From assembly GCA_015065105.1 (NCBI GenBank), contig SVQZ01000015.1, positions 1 to 59,178 of the forward strand: 59,178 nucleotides of DNA. The letters run 5' to 3'. This stretch comes from Oscillospiraceae bacterium. Its GTDB lineage: Bacteria > Bacillota > Clostridia > Oscillospirales > CAG-272. This document shows positions 37,680 through 46,224 of this stretch, one piece after another. The notes below the pieces were generated by a model. It saw only the letters and a list, made by a program, of their open reading frames with translations. It did not search any database and was not told the origin of the DNA. Numbering within the stretch: position 1 is the first letter of the stretch; every line of letters begins with the position of its first letter. Position numbers and translations under genes: made by a program.

Positions 37680-39392
37680 ATGATTGAATTTTGGATAGGC
37701 AGAAATAAGATTTCGGAATACGAGGTAGTAATACCCGATAATTCAATTCCGAATGAAGAATATTCCGCAAAGGAACTGGTAAAATACATAGAAAAAACGG
37801 TAAATATCAGTTTAAATACCGTAAGAGAAAGTGAATCGGGAGGTAAGCATTCAATTTATATCGGAAGATGCTTACGTACCGCAAAGATGGTAGATTTCTC
37901 CGAGCTTGGGGAGGAGGGCTTTGTTATCACCGTATTCGACGGAAGCCTGTTTATTACGGGTAACGATAAAAGAGGTACTCTTTACGGTGTTTATACCTTC
38001 CTTGAAAAGTACGTCGGCTGGAGATTCTTTACCTCCGACTGTGAAATGATCCTTCATGAAAAGGACGTTTTTCTTGAAGAGGGTCTTTACGATAAGCAGA
38101 TACCAAAGCTTGAATGGAGAGACGTTTGCATTCCTGCATATCTCCCCTGTGATATCGCAGTAAAGAGAAAGATCAATTCAAGCTACAGAAGAGATTTCAC
38201 AGAGGAAATGGGCGGAAGCTTCCTTTATCCCGGAAGATTCGTACATACCATGGAGAGCCTTTTGGACGTTCCCCAGCAGCAGCAGCCCTGTTTTTCTGAT
38301 GAAAAGAATCTTGAAAAGTGTATAGAGAACGTTAGAAAATTGCTTCGCGGTTATCCAGACGCAAGAGTTATTTCTGTTACACAGAATGACTGCGAAATAG
38401 GAGCGGACTGTTATTGTAAATGTGAAAAGTGCAGTAAAATAGATGAAGAGGAGGGCAGCCATGCAGGCAGTCTTCTCAGATTCGTCAATGCTGTTGCCGA
38501 TGCGATAAAGGACGAGTTTCCCAAGGTAAGAATAATGACTCTTGCTTACCTTCACACAAACAAGTGTCCCAAGATAACGGTTCCCCGCGATAACGTTATA
38601 ATCGAGTTTGCTCCCATGACCCTTTGCTACAATCATTCGGCAGACGACCAGAACTGCGAGGTCAACCGTGAAATACTTGCAGATTTCCGTGCATGGGGAA
38701 GAATTGCAAAGAAAATATATATCTGGGATTATTGTGCTAATTTTTCCTTTACGGTTCCTCATTTTCCCGATTTTCACGTGCTTCGCAAGAACGTTTCTTA
38801 TTATGTAAATCATAACGTTTACGGTATGTTCTGCGAGGGTGACAACTATTATGACGATCATATGACAGACCTTGTGGAATTAAGAGCATATCTTCTCTCC
38901 AAGCTCTTATGGGAGCCTAATATGACCGAGGCTGAATTTGAAAAGCATATGGACGAATTCCTTTTGGGCTATTACGGTATGGGCGGAAAGTACGTAAAAG
39001 AATATCTGAAGCTTCTTGAGGCCGCTGTAGGTAAGGAGCGTCACGTATATTGCTATCAAAATCCCACAATGCTTGTTGACGTTGATTATATGCTTAAAAA
39101 CGATGACAAGATGATGGAGTGCTGGAAAAAATGTGAGGCTTTAGCACAGACCGATCTCGAAAAGGCTCACGTTCACCGTTCAATGCAGGGTTATATACAC
39201 CTTCATTTGCTCTATACCTTCGACGAGCGTATGAAAAATGCGGATGAAGAAGGAAAGAAGGCCCTTATCGCTGAAAATAAGGCGTTCTACGAGGCTTTAC
39301 AGAAATATGATATAGAACCCAGAGGATGGCAGTCTAAATTGCCTGAAATGAACGATTTCACGCAGAATGCAGGAGTAAAGATCTATTGGTAA
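37680..39392 (+). CDS. DUF4838 protein without SLH or signal peptide
   Basis: 570 residues. It begins directly with the GH67-N-like domain (about 15-135, IPDNSIPNEEYSAKELVKYIEK, HSIYIGRC, GTLYGVYTFLEKYVGWRFF) and continues with DUF4838 containing a YCKCEKC motif near 245. Unlike the paralogues at the left end it has no signal peptide or SLH repeats, so it is probably cytoplasmic. The neighbouring GH32 gene suggests a shared role in using imported oligosaccharides. AGGTAGGG precedes the start and TATAAT lies at 37644-37649. The reaction of this family is not known. Confidence 0.88.
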   Translation: MIEFWIGRNKISEYEVVIPDNSIPNEEYSAKELVKYIEKTVNISLNTVRESESGGKHSIYIGRCLRTAKMVDFSELGEEGFVITVFDGSLFITGNDKRGTLYGVYTFLEKYVGWRFFTSDCEMILHEKDVFLEEGLYDKQIPKLEWRDVCIPAYLPCDIAVKRKINSSYRRDFTEEMGGSFLYPGRFVHTMESLLDVPQQQQPCFSDEKNLEKCIENVRKLLRGYPDARVISVTQNDCEIGADCYCKCEKCSKIDEEEGSHAGSLLRFVNAVADAIKDEFPKVRIMTLAYLHTNKCPKITVPRDNVIIEFAPMTLCYNHSADDQNCEVNREILADFRAWGRIAKKIYIWDYCANFSFTVPHFPDFHVLRKNVSYYVNHNVYGMFCEGDNYYDDHMTDLVELRAYLLSKLLWEPNMTEAEFEKHMDEFLLGYYGMGGKYVKEYLKLLEAAVGKERHVYCYQNPTMLVDVDYMLKNDDKMMECWKKCEALAQTDLEKAHVHRSMQGYIHLHLLYTFDERMKNADEEGKKALIAENKAFYEALQKYDIEPRGWQSKLPEMNDFTQNAGVKIYW

Positions 39393-39541
39393 AAGGAGTA
39401 TTGCCCTTCAATATTATCCGCGGGTATTCAGACCCTTTAATTTAAGGTCCGATATCCGAAGATATAAAAAGCATTATTATAAGTCTGTAAGGGACGTTAC
39501 GTTCTTTACAGAACAGATATTTTCTTATACAGGAGAATCTT

Positions 39542-41125
39542 ATGAAAATTACAAGCAGATATCTTACCTTTGAAACAAACCCCGGCAATGCTTGTCTTAA
39601 CGTAAATATATACGACGGCGATGAGCTTATAGAGCAGGTATTTACCCATCTCGGTGAGGGTGAGGTAAAATACTTTGTTGATATGCAGGAATATATCGGA
39701 AAGGATCTTCGAATCGAGGTAACAAAGTGTACCTCATTATGGCAGAGATATCCCGAGGCATATCTTACAGAAGAAAAGATACAGGACAGATATAAATATA
39801 TCCGCTGCGAGGATAGCTACGAAACTGAATTTGATGCAAATAAATACCGCCCCTACGTGCATTTTACAACACAGAGAGGCTGGGTAAACGATCCTAACGG
39901 ATGTCTTTATTATGACGGTGTATATCATCTTTATTATCAGCACTGTCCCGGTGCTCCCTATGCAATGTGGGATAACAACCATTGGGGACATGCATGGTCC
40001 CGCGACCTTATAACATGGACCGAGGCGGAGCCTATACTCCGTTATCCTCATGCTGCATCGGGTACGGGATTTATAAACCGCGAGAACGGTAAGGCTTGTA
40101 TCACCCACGGTTATATGATATTCGAAAGTGATGACGGCGGTTATCATTATAAATTCAAATCTGTTAATACAGCAGGCAACGGTGATCCAAAGATCCTTTT
40201 TATTGATGAATTCAATAAGTATTTCTCTATTACCCTCAGAGATATTACATCTTACACTATAGCCTCCTCTCCCGATCTTGTAAATTGGCAGCACGAAAGC
40301 GATATAGAGGGCTTCCGCGAATGCCCTGAGATGGTCAAGTATCAGATTGAGGGTACAAATGAATATAAGTGGGTACTTAACGGCGGTGACGGTGCTTATC
40401 AGATAGGTGAGTTTAACGGTCATGAATTTATTCCCGATCCCATTGATCCCGACCGTCTTGACAAGTACGTTTACGTTATGAATGCAACAAAGACCTTCTC
40501 GAATAAATATAACGGAAGCTACGTTAATTATAACTATGATGATGAATGGGACCGTTTCGGTACCTATGCACATCAGAATTTTGACAGTGCTCCCGACGGC
40601 AGAAAAATAAGAATTGCCTGGTATCCTATCCGCTATACAAGTATCTGCGGTATGCCCTTTAATCAGGCAATGACCATTCCCTGCGAGTTAAAGCTTCGCA
40701 ACTGCGGTCTCGGTCTGCGTCTCTGTGCTATGCCTGTTGACGAAATAAAGAACTATTACCGCGAAACAAAGAGGGTTGAGGGTGATAATCCCGAGCTTAA
40801 GTTTGACAGCGGAAAATGCTTTGACTGTGAGATCGAAATGAATGTCGGATCTACTCTTTTTGCAAGAGATTACGAATTCAGATATAACGAAGAAACAAGT
40901 ATGCTTACAATAACTCCTCCAGATAAGGTAGAGTTCGACGTGCCCTGTGTTCCCTATGATGGTAAGATAAAAATCAGAGCTTTATTCGATATAATGATAG
41001 CTGAATTCTTTATCGGCCAGGGTGAGGTTTACGTTCCTCTCAAACCCGAGCTTCCCGATCAGAACGGTGTATTTATCGAAATAAACGGTACAGGTAAGAT
41101 AGAGATCAATAAGATCAAAAAGTAA
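39542..41125 (+). CDS. GH32 beta-fructosidase-like glycoside hydrolase
   Basis: 527 residues. An N-terminal extension (about 1-100) precedes the five-bladed GH32 catalytic domain, marked by RGWVNDPNGCLYY (nucleophile Asp in WVNDPNG) at about 118. Further family blocks are HLYYQHCPGAPYAMWDNNHWGHAWSRDL, a DPK strand where the usual RDP has become GDP, and RECPEM with the acid/base Glu. A C-terminal beta-sandwich follows. No signal peptide is visible, so it probably cleaves imported sucrose or fructo-oligosaccharides inside the cell. AGGAGAATCTT precedes the start. A bidirectional terminator follows the stop. The 149 bp upstream show only small imperfect dyads. Confidence 0.9.
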   Translation: MKITSRYLTFETNPGNACLNVNIYDGDELIEQVFTHLGEGEVKYFVDMQEYIGKDLRIEVTKCTSLWQRYPEAYLTEEKIQDRYKYIRCEDSYETEFDANKYRPYVHFTTQRGWVNDPNGCLYYDGVYHLYYQHCPGAPYAMWDNNHWGHAWSRDLITWTEAEPILRYPHAASGTGFINRENGKACITHGYMIFESDDGGYHYKFKSVNTAGNGDPKILFIDEFNKYFSITLRDITSYTIASSPDLVNWQHESDIEGFRECPEMVKYQIEGTNEYKWVLNGGDGAYQIGEFNGHEFIPDPIDPDRLDKYVYVMNATKTFSNKYNGSYVNYNYDDEWDRFGTYAHQNFDSAPDGRKIRIAWYPIRYTSICGMPFNQAMTIPCELKLRNCGLGLRLCAMPVDEIKNYYRETKRVEGDNPELKFDSGKCFDCEIEMNVGSTLFARDYEFRYNEETSMLTITPPDKVEFDVPCVPYDGKIKIRALFDIMIAEFFIGQGEVYVPLKPELPDQNGVFIEINGTGKIEINKIKK

Positions 41126-41129
41126 ACAG

Positions 41130-41157
41130 AAAAAGCTCCCGGTTCCGGGAGCTTTTT
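41130..41157. terminator. Bidirectional terminator between GH32 and MORN genes
   Basis: AAAAAGCTCCCGG / CCGGGAGCTTTTT, a 13-bp self-complementary stem with minimal loop, flanked by A and T runs. It serves the convergent GH32 and MORN-repeat genes. Confidence 0.9.
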
Positions 41158-42048
41158 CTATTCGTTATCGGTATTTTCAGTTTCTGTTTCGGTACGGATA
41201 TATTTTCCGTTTTCAAAGTAACCTACCAGGATACTTCCGTCACTTCTTGTGTGGGTGCCGTATCCGGTTATATTGTTATCCTTGAATTCTCCGGTATAAT
41301 ATGAGCCGTCGGACCAGGTATAAACTCCGCTTCCGTTGAAGAGATCGTTTTCAAAATTGCCCTTGTAAACAGAGCCGTCTGCAGCGGTATAAGTTCCCTC
41401 TCCGCTTTTTACGTCATTGACGAAGGTTCCCTTGAAAACGCCGCCGTCGGCATATTTTACGGTTGCGGTACCGTTCTTTTTATTGTCGGTAAAATTACAT
41501 TCGCAAACGGTACCGTCACTTTCGGTAAGGATACCCTTTCCGTTGTATTTGCCGTCCTTAAAATCGCCCTCATAGCTTGATTTATTGGCATATGTGAGCT
41601 TTCCCTTGCCGTCTATAACTCCGTTGATGAAGCTGCCCGTATATTTATCCCCGTTGGCATATACCATTACACCTTCGCCGTTGGGAAATCCTCGGGACAT
41701 TTCTCCTGTATATTTATCTCCGTTAGAATATACGATGGTCTTCTTTTTTGCGTTAAGAGTTGCAGTTCCGTCACCCTCGCCCGAAAAATAGAGTGTACCC
41801 TTATAATAGTCCCCTTTTTCAGTCCAGCCGAAGAATTTTGCTTTTACTCCGCTGTCGGAAACAGAGGTAGAGAAGCGAAGTCCCGTAATAAGAAGTGCAA
41901 TGATGACCAGAATTACCGCAATTACTGCGGCAATTGCCGATATCTTCGCGAGGTCTATAAACGAAAACCTTTTCTTTTTGCGGCTCTGCGATTGACCGAC
42001 AGGCTTTGCTGAAGGTTTATTTACCTTAGGTTTTTTATTTTCTGCCAT
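41158..42048 (-). CDS. Membrane-anchored MORN-repeat protein
   Basis: 296 residues from ATG at 42048 (a longer frame to 42120 overlaps the upstream gene). A basic, Lys/Arg-rich N-terminus (about 1-36) is followed by one membrane helix (about 42-66) and an outside domain of about eight MORN repeats of 22-23 residues (YTGEMSRGFPNGEGVMVYANGDK type). MORN repeats form a beta-sheet ribbon that binds lipids or proteins. The bacterial role is unclear; a cell-envelope scaffold is plausible. It lies 11 bp downstream of the next membrane protein gene, in the serS transcription unit. Confidence 0.88.
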   Translation of the reverse strand: MAENKKPKVNKPSAKPVGQSQSRKKKRFSFIDLAKISAIAAVIAVILVIIALLITGLRFSTSVSDSGVKAKFFGWTEKGDYYKGTLYFSGEGDGTATLNAKKKTIVYSNGDKYTGEMSRGFPNGEGVMVYANGDKYTGSFINGVIDGKGKLTYANKSSYEGDFKDGKYNGKGILTESDGTVCECNFTDNKKNGTATVKYADGGVFKGTFVNDVKSGEGTYTAADGSVYKGNFENDLFNGSGVYTWSDGSYYTGEFKDNNITGYGTHTRSDGSILVGYFENGKYIRTETETENTDNE

Positions 42049-42058
42049 TCCTTTTACC

Positions 42059-42550
42059 TTACTTATTAAAATTAAACATATCAAGAAGCTTAGGAATATA
42101 TTCGATGCACAAAAGGGCAACGAAAAACATAACTACTGCCGTTATCAGTATCATAACGAATGAGGTATTCTTGCCGTGGTATTTTACCTCAGCGCGGTAT
42201 TTTTGTTCCTCGGGAATATAAAATTTAGCACCGATAAAATCGTTTTTATTAAGTCTTGGCTTGTCAACGGTACAGTATATAACTCTGCGCAGAGCAGAAT
42301 ACTGTTTTTTCAATGCCGATCTTATAAAAAAGCTGTCAATACCTGCATCCTTTACGGTAAGAGCCTTATCGGGTGAAAAGATACTTCTTTTCATAAGCAC
42401 CTTTACGGCTCTTCCGATAATCTTCTGGTTATACCACATAACCACTGAGGCGATTATGATACCGATATAGAATGCCCAGATAACCTTTACAAGAGTGGAG
42501 TTGTGCTCTGTCCACAGACTTGTAATGCTTATGGCTTCAAAAAATTCCAT
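42059..42550 (-). CDS. Two-helix membrane protein of unknown function
   Basis: 163 residues with membrane helices at about 20-42 and 130-152, and a basic soluble middle domain (about 45-125) containing SALKKQYSALRRVIYCTVDKP. I do not recognise a family. Its ATG overlaps the serS stop codon (TAATG), so it is translated with serS, and the MORN gene follows. The pair of membrane proteins may act together. Confidence 0.8.
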   Translation of the reverse strand: MEFFEAISITSLWTEHNSTLVKVIWAFYIGIIIASVVMWYNQKIIGRAVKVLMKRSIFSPDKALTVKDAGIDSFFIRSALKKQYSALRRVIYCTVDKPRLNKNDFIGAKFYIPEEQKYRAEVKYHGKNTSFVMILITAVVMFFVALLCIEYIPKLLDMFNFNK

Positions 42551-43845
42551 TATTTTATCATATCCTTTGTAATAACTTCACAGCCGAGATACTTCTGAAG
42601 AACCTCGGGAACCTTTACGCTGCCGTCAGCAAGCTGATTCTGCTCAACAACTGCGGGGAGGATACGGCTTGTTGCAAGGCCGGAGCCGTTGAGTGTATGA
42701 ACGTACTCGGTCTTACCGGTAGCTTCGTTACGGTAACGCATATTACCGCGGCGAGCCTGATAATCTCTTGCGTTAGATACGGAGGAAACCTCCTTATAGC
42801 CGTTCATGGAAGGAATATGGATCTCAATATCATAGGTTCTTGCCATGGAGGCAGAGCAGTCGGCTGCTGCAAGCTTAACTGTTCTGAAGTGGAATCCGAG
42901 TCCCTTAACGAGAGCCTCTGCCTTACCTACGAGCTCTTCAAAAGCTTCGTCGGAATTATCGGGACGTGTATATTGAACCATTTCAACCTTGTTGAACTGG
43001 TGGCCTCTTACCATACCTCTTTCATCAGCTCTGTAGGAGCCTGCCTCGCGGCGGAAGCAGGGTGTATAGGAGATATACTTTCTGGGAAGATCTGCTTCTG
43101 TTAAGATCTCGTCACGGTGGAGGGATACAAGTGCTGTTTCGGCTGTGGGAAGCATAAATCTTCTCTGGTTGTCCTCTGCGGTATCAAGCCAATAAACGTC
43201 ATTTGCAAACTTGGGGAACTGACCTGCGGTAAGTCCGCATTCGTAACCGAGCATATGGGGTACGAGGACTAATTCGTAGCCGTCTGCAAGATGTGTATCG
43301 ATAAAGTAGTTAAGAAGCGCCCATTCGAGTCTTGCGCCCATACCTCTGTATATCCAGAAGCCGCTGCCCGAAAGCTTTGTGCCGCGGGGATAGTCTATAA
43401 GACCGAGATCGGTACAAAGATCAACGTGGTTCTTGGGTTCAAAATCAAAAACGTGAGGATCGCCAAAGTATTTTACGGGTTCATTGTTTTCCTTTCCGCC
43501 GGGCTTGAGGTCGGGATCGGGAAGATTGGGAAGAGAAAGCATAAGTGTTCTGTACTTTTCTTCGATCTCCTTAAGCTCTGCGTCGATAGATTTAACTGTA
43601 TCGGAAAGCTCCTTCATCTGTGCAAAAATTGCAGTGGTGTCCTCCCCTGCCTTCTTCATCATGGGTATCTGCTTGGAAACCTTGTTCTGCTCTGCCTTTA
43701 AACTTTCGGTCTTACCGATAAGCTCGCGGCGCTGTACGTCAAGAGCAAGAATTTCGTCGATCTCCTTGCAAGCATCGTATTCCTTTGCTAAAAGTAATCT
43801 TTTTACTTCATCGGGATTTTCCTTGATAAGTCTGATGTCTAACAT
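42550..43845 (-). CDS. serS: Seryl-tRNA synthetase
   Basis: 431 residues. The N-terminal tRNA-binding coiled coil (about 30-105) and the class II catalytic core are clear: motif 2 PCFRREAGSYRADERGMVRGHQF near 265 and motif 3 NGSGLATSRILPAVVEQNQ near 390, with YKEVSSVSNARDYQARR before it. It charges tRNA-Ser with serine. ATG is preceded by AGGAGATA. A TTGACA on the minus strand (plus 43913-43918) with a TATA-rich run downstream is the likely promoter; no T-box leader is seen in this short region. Confidence 0.96.
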   Translation of the reverse strand: MLDIRLIKENPDEVKRLLLAKEYDACKEIDEILALDVQRRELIGKTESLKAEQNKVSKQIPMMKKAGEDTTAIFAQMKELSDTVKSIDAELKEIEEKYRTLMLSLPNLPDPDLKPGGKENNEPVKYFGDPHVFDFEPKNHVDLCTDLGLIDYPRGTKLSGSGFWIYRGMGARLEWALLNYFIDTHLADGYELVLVPHMLGYECGLTAGQFPKFANDVYWLDTAEDNQRRFMLPTAETALVSLHRDEILTEADLPRKYISYTPCFRREAGSYRADERGMVRGHQFNKVEMVQYTRPDNSDEAFEELVGKAEALVKGLGFHFRTVKLAAADCSASMARTYDIEIHIPSMNGYKEVSSVSNARDYQARRGNMRYRNEATGKTEYVHTLNGSGLATSRILPAVVEQNQLADGSVKVPEVLQKYLGCEVITKDMIK

Positions 43846-43929
43846 TTTTTTATCTCCTAAAATTTATAATCTCTTATATTTATATTATATATATTATATA
43901 TATTATATACGGTGTCAATTCACATCAAT

Positions 43930-43945
43930 TGTTCTACGTGGAACA
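43930..43945. promoter_or_regulatory. parS: parS-like centromere site 1
   Basis: TGTTCTACGTGGAACA, a 16-bp near-palindrome differing by one base from TGTTCCACGTGGAACA, which fits the ParB-binding consensus. It lies between serS and the 91-bp repeat array, about 450 bp from the end of parB. Confidence 0.82.
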
Positions 43946-43983
43946 AATATAATTTCGGGTACAGAGAGTGGTGTTTTAATATA

Positions 43984-44371
43984 ACTTCATGCACGAAGAG
44001 GAAGGGCCAAAATTTGATACGTTAGGTTTTAACGTAATATCAAATCGGGCATGAAGTATGGAAGTTTTAATTTAGCTTCACACACGAAGAGAAAGGGTCA
44101 AAACTTGATACGTTAGGTTTTAACGTAATATCAAATCGGGCATGAAGTATGGAAGTTTTAATTTAACTTCACACACGAAGAGGAAGGGTCAAAACTTGAT
44201 ACGTTAGGTTTTAACGTAATATCAAATCGAGCATGAAGTATGGAAGTTTTAATTTAACTTCACACACGAAGAGGAAGGGTCAAAACTTGATACGTTAGGT
44301 TTTAACGTAATATTAAATCGGGCATGAAGTATGGAAGTTTTAATTTAACTTCACGCACGAAGAGGATGGGT
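43984..44371. repeat. 91-bp tandem repeat array with internal palindromes
   Basis: Four full units start at 43984, 44075, 44166 and 44257, with a partial fifth at 44348; a degenerate half unit may lie at 43953-43983. Unit length is exactly 91 bp and units differ at only a few positions. Each carries nested dyads: in unit 1 ACTTCATGC with GCATGAAGT (outer, 9 bp) and ATTTGATA-CGTTA with TAACG-TAA-TATCAAAT (inner). There is no open frame (91 is not a multiple of 3). The array fills the gap between parS site 1 and the parB stop. Confidence 0.93.
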
Positions 44372-44399
44372 CAAGGGTGAAACCCTTGTGAAACCCTTG

Positions 44400-45278
44400 T
44401 TAATCGTCGAATATATTTGAACCGCAGATAAGATTTATCAGAAGCTCGAGATCTTCGTTATCCTGATATTCTATTTCTATCTTTTTTGCCTTGCCTTTAT
44501 TTTTAATGGCAATACGTCTGCCCATACGGGCGGTCATTTTACGTTCAAGCTCTTTGGTATAATCTATTACCAATTCGCCGCTTTCAGCTTCGGGTTCTTC
44601 GGATTTCTTTTCGGAATTAAGTTTTTTAGCGAGCTTTTCGGCATCGCGTACCGTCAATTCCTTTGAAATAACGGTGTTTGCGGCTTCGATAAGCTTATCA
44701 ACATCCTTTATTGAAAGAAGTACCTTTGCATGACCCGTACTTAATTCACCGTTTGCTACAAGCTCCTTTACCGCGTCGGGCAGATCAAGCAAACGTAAGG
44801 AATTAGCTATTGAGGGACGTGAGCGCCCTATTTTTTTTGAAATTTCTTCCTGTGTCATTGAATACTCTTTAGCAAGAGTTTCAAATGCAAGAGCTTCTTC
44901 AATGGGGTTAAGATCCTCTCTCTGAAGATTCTCAACTAAAGCAAGCTCTGCAGCCTTTGTATCATCAATATCAAGAATAACAACGGGAACCTCTGTGAGG
45001 CCTGCCATCTTTGCGGCTCTCCATCTTCTCTCCCCTGCTACGATACTGTAAAAGCCCTTTGAGTTTTCCCTTACAGCCACAGGCTGAATCAGGCCGTGGG
45101 TGGCTATCGAATCGGCAAGCTCTGCCAAAGCTTCGCCGTCGAAAACCTTACGGGGCTGATTTGCTCTCGGTTCTATATCGCTTATACGGAGCATTGTTGT
45201 ATTTTTTGAGCCTGTCTGGAAATTATCCTCGAATATTGCATCGAGTCCCTTTCCGAGCCCTAAGCTTTTTGATGCCAT
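44400..45278 (-). CDS. parB: Chromosome partition CTPase ParB (Spo0J)
   Basis: 292 residues. N-terminal CTP-binding domain (about 28-120) with REN-type loop and GERRWRAAKMAG, then a helix-turn-helix parS-binding domain (about 130-200, MTQEEISKKIGRSRPSIANSLRLL) and a C-terminal dimerisation domain. The first residues (SLGLGKGLDAIF) are the usual ParA-contacting start. ParB loads at parS and slides as a CTP-bound clamp, recruiting condensin. 31 bp after parA on the same strand. Short direct repeats GTGAAACCCTTG lie just after its stop. Confidence 0.95.
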   Translation of the reverse strand: MASKSLGLGKGLDAIFEDNFQTGSKNTTMLRISDIEPRANQPRKVFDGEALAELADSIATHGLIQPVAVRENSKGFYSIVAGERRWRAAKMAGLTEVPVVILDIDDTKAAELALVENLQREDLNPIEEALAFETLAKEYSMTQEEISKKIGRSRPSIANSLRLLDLPDAVKELVANGELSTGHAKVLLSIKDVDKLIEAANTVISKELTVRDAEKLAKKLNSEKKSEEPEAESGELVIDYTKELERKMTARMGRRIAIKNKGKAKKIEIEYQDNEDLELLINLICGSNIFDD

Positions 45279-45309
45279 ATTTATATTGATCAGAAAATAA
45301 CTTTCTGAC

Positions 45310-46071
45310 TCAGATCCTTTCCATTATTTCTTTTGCAATATCAAGATAAGCTATACTTCCCTTTGAATATCTGTCATAAGCAATTATCGGCTTGCCGTGG
45401 CTTGGAGCTTCGGACAAGCGCACGTTTCTTACGACCGGAGTTGAAATTATCTTGCTTGCATAATACTTTTTAAGCTCATTTACTACCTGCATTGTAAGAT
45501 TGAGTCTTCCGTTATACATTGTAAGCAGTATGCCTGTTATTTCTATATCCGGATTATATAGCTTTTTTACCTGACGTATAGAAATCATGAGCTGAGAAAG
45601 ACCTTCGAGGGCAAAATACTCACATTGCATGGGTATTATGATGCCGTCGGCCGCCACAAGAGAGTTAACGGTAAGTATTCCGAGAGAAGGAGGGCAGTCA
45701 ACTATGATATAATCATAATCTGCTTTTACGCTTTCTAACCCCATACGAAGTCTTTTTTCGCGGTTTTCAAGATCCACTAACTCAAATTCGGCACCTGCAA
45801 GTGCAATATTTGCAGGCAGCACGTCAAGATTTTTAAAAGCAGTTGAAACGATACAGTCCTTTGCTGCCGCTCTGCCTATAAGAAGGTCATATGAGGAATT
45901 AATTATATCTCTTTTATTTATTCCTACACCACTGGTCGCATTACCCTGGGGATCGCAGTCACAAAGAAGGACCTTCTTGCCTAAATGGCCCATAGCCGCC
46001 GCGGTATTTACAGCAGACGTTGTTTTACCTACACCGCCCTTTTGATTTGCAAAGGTTAACGTTACGCCCAA
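45310..46071 (-). CDS. parA: Chromosome partition ATPase ParA (Soj)
   Basis: 253 residues. Deviant Walker A KGGVGKTTSAVN near residue 11, Walker A' DCDPQGNATSGVG and Walker B-type DYIIVDCPPSLG are those of Soj. It binds DNA non-specifically as an ATP dimer; ParB stimulates hydrolysis, and Soj also controls DnaA. Located between noc and parB in the usual noc-soj-spo0J order. The 141-bp gap before it carries parS site 2 and the noc terminator. Confidence 0.96.
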   Translation of the reverse strand: MGVTLTFANQKGGVGKTTSAVNTAAAMGHLGKKVLLCDCDPQGNATSGVGINKRDIINSSYDLLIGRAAAKDCIVSTAFKNLDVLPANIALAGAEFELVDLENREKRLRMGLESVKADYDYIIVDCPPSLGILTVNSLVAADGIIIPMQCEYFALEGLSQLMISIRQVKKLYNPDIEITGILLTMYNGRLNLTMQVVNELKKYYASKIISTPVVRNVRLSEAPSHGKPIIAYDRYSKGSIAYLDIAKEIMERI

Positions 46072-46175
46072 TTCCTCACCTCCATGATACTATAATATAA
46101 TATTATACAATATAATTATTATTATGTCAATGTTATTTTACAACAAACAACAGAAATACCGTCGGTGTTTCACAT

Positions 46176-46191
46176 TGTTCCACATGGAACA
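46176..46191. promoter_or_regulatory. parS: parS-like centromere site 2
   Basis: TGTTCCACATGGAACA, matching TGTTCCACGTGGAACA except one central base. A further half-site TGTTTCACAT lies just to the left (46166-46175), so the two may form a double binding region between noc and parA. Confidence 0.78.
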
Positions 46192-46224
46192 AAAAGCTCC
46201 TGAAAAAACTTTTCAGGAGCTTTT
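46192..46224 (-). terminator. Terminator of noc, overlapping its stop codon
   Basis: AAAAGCTCCTGAAAA / TTTTCAGGAGCTTTT, a 15-bp perfect stem with loop AAC. On the minus strand the stem begins within the last codons of noc and ends in TTTTTG, immediately before parS site 2. Confidence 0.85.

Noticed and set aside
43984-44371. CRISPR array
   Set aside because: Units are 91 bp and directly adjacent with no variable spacers, and no cas genes are present; a tandem repeat.
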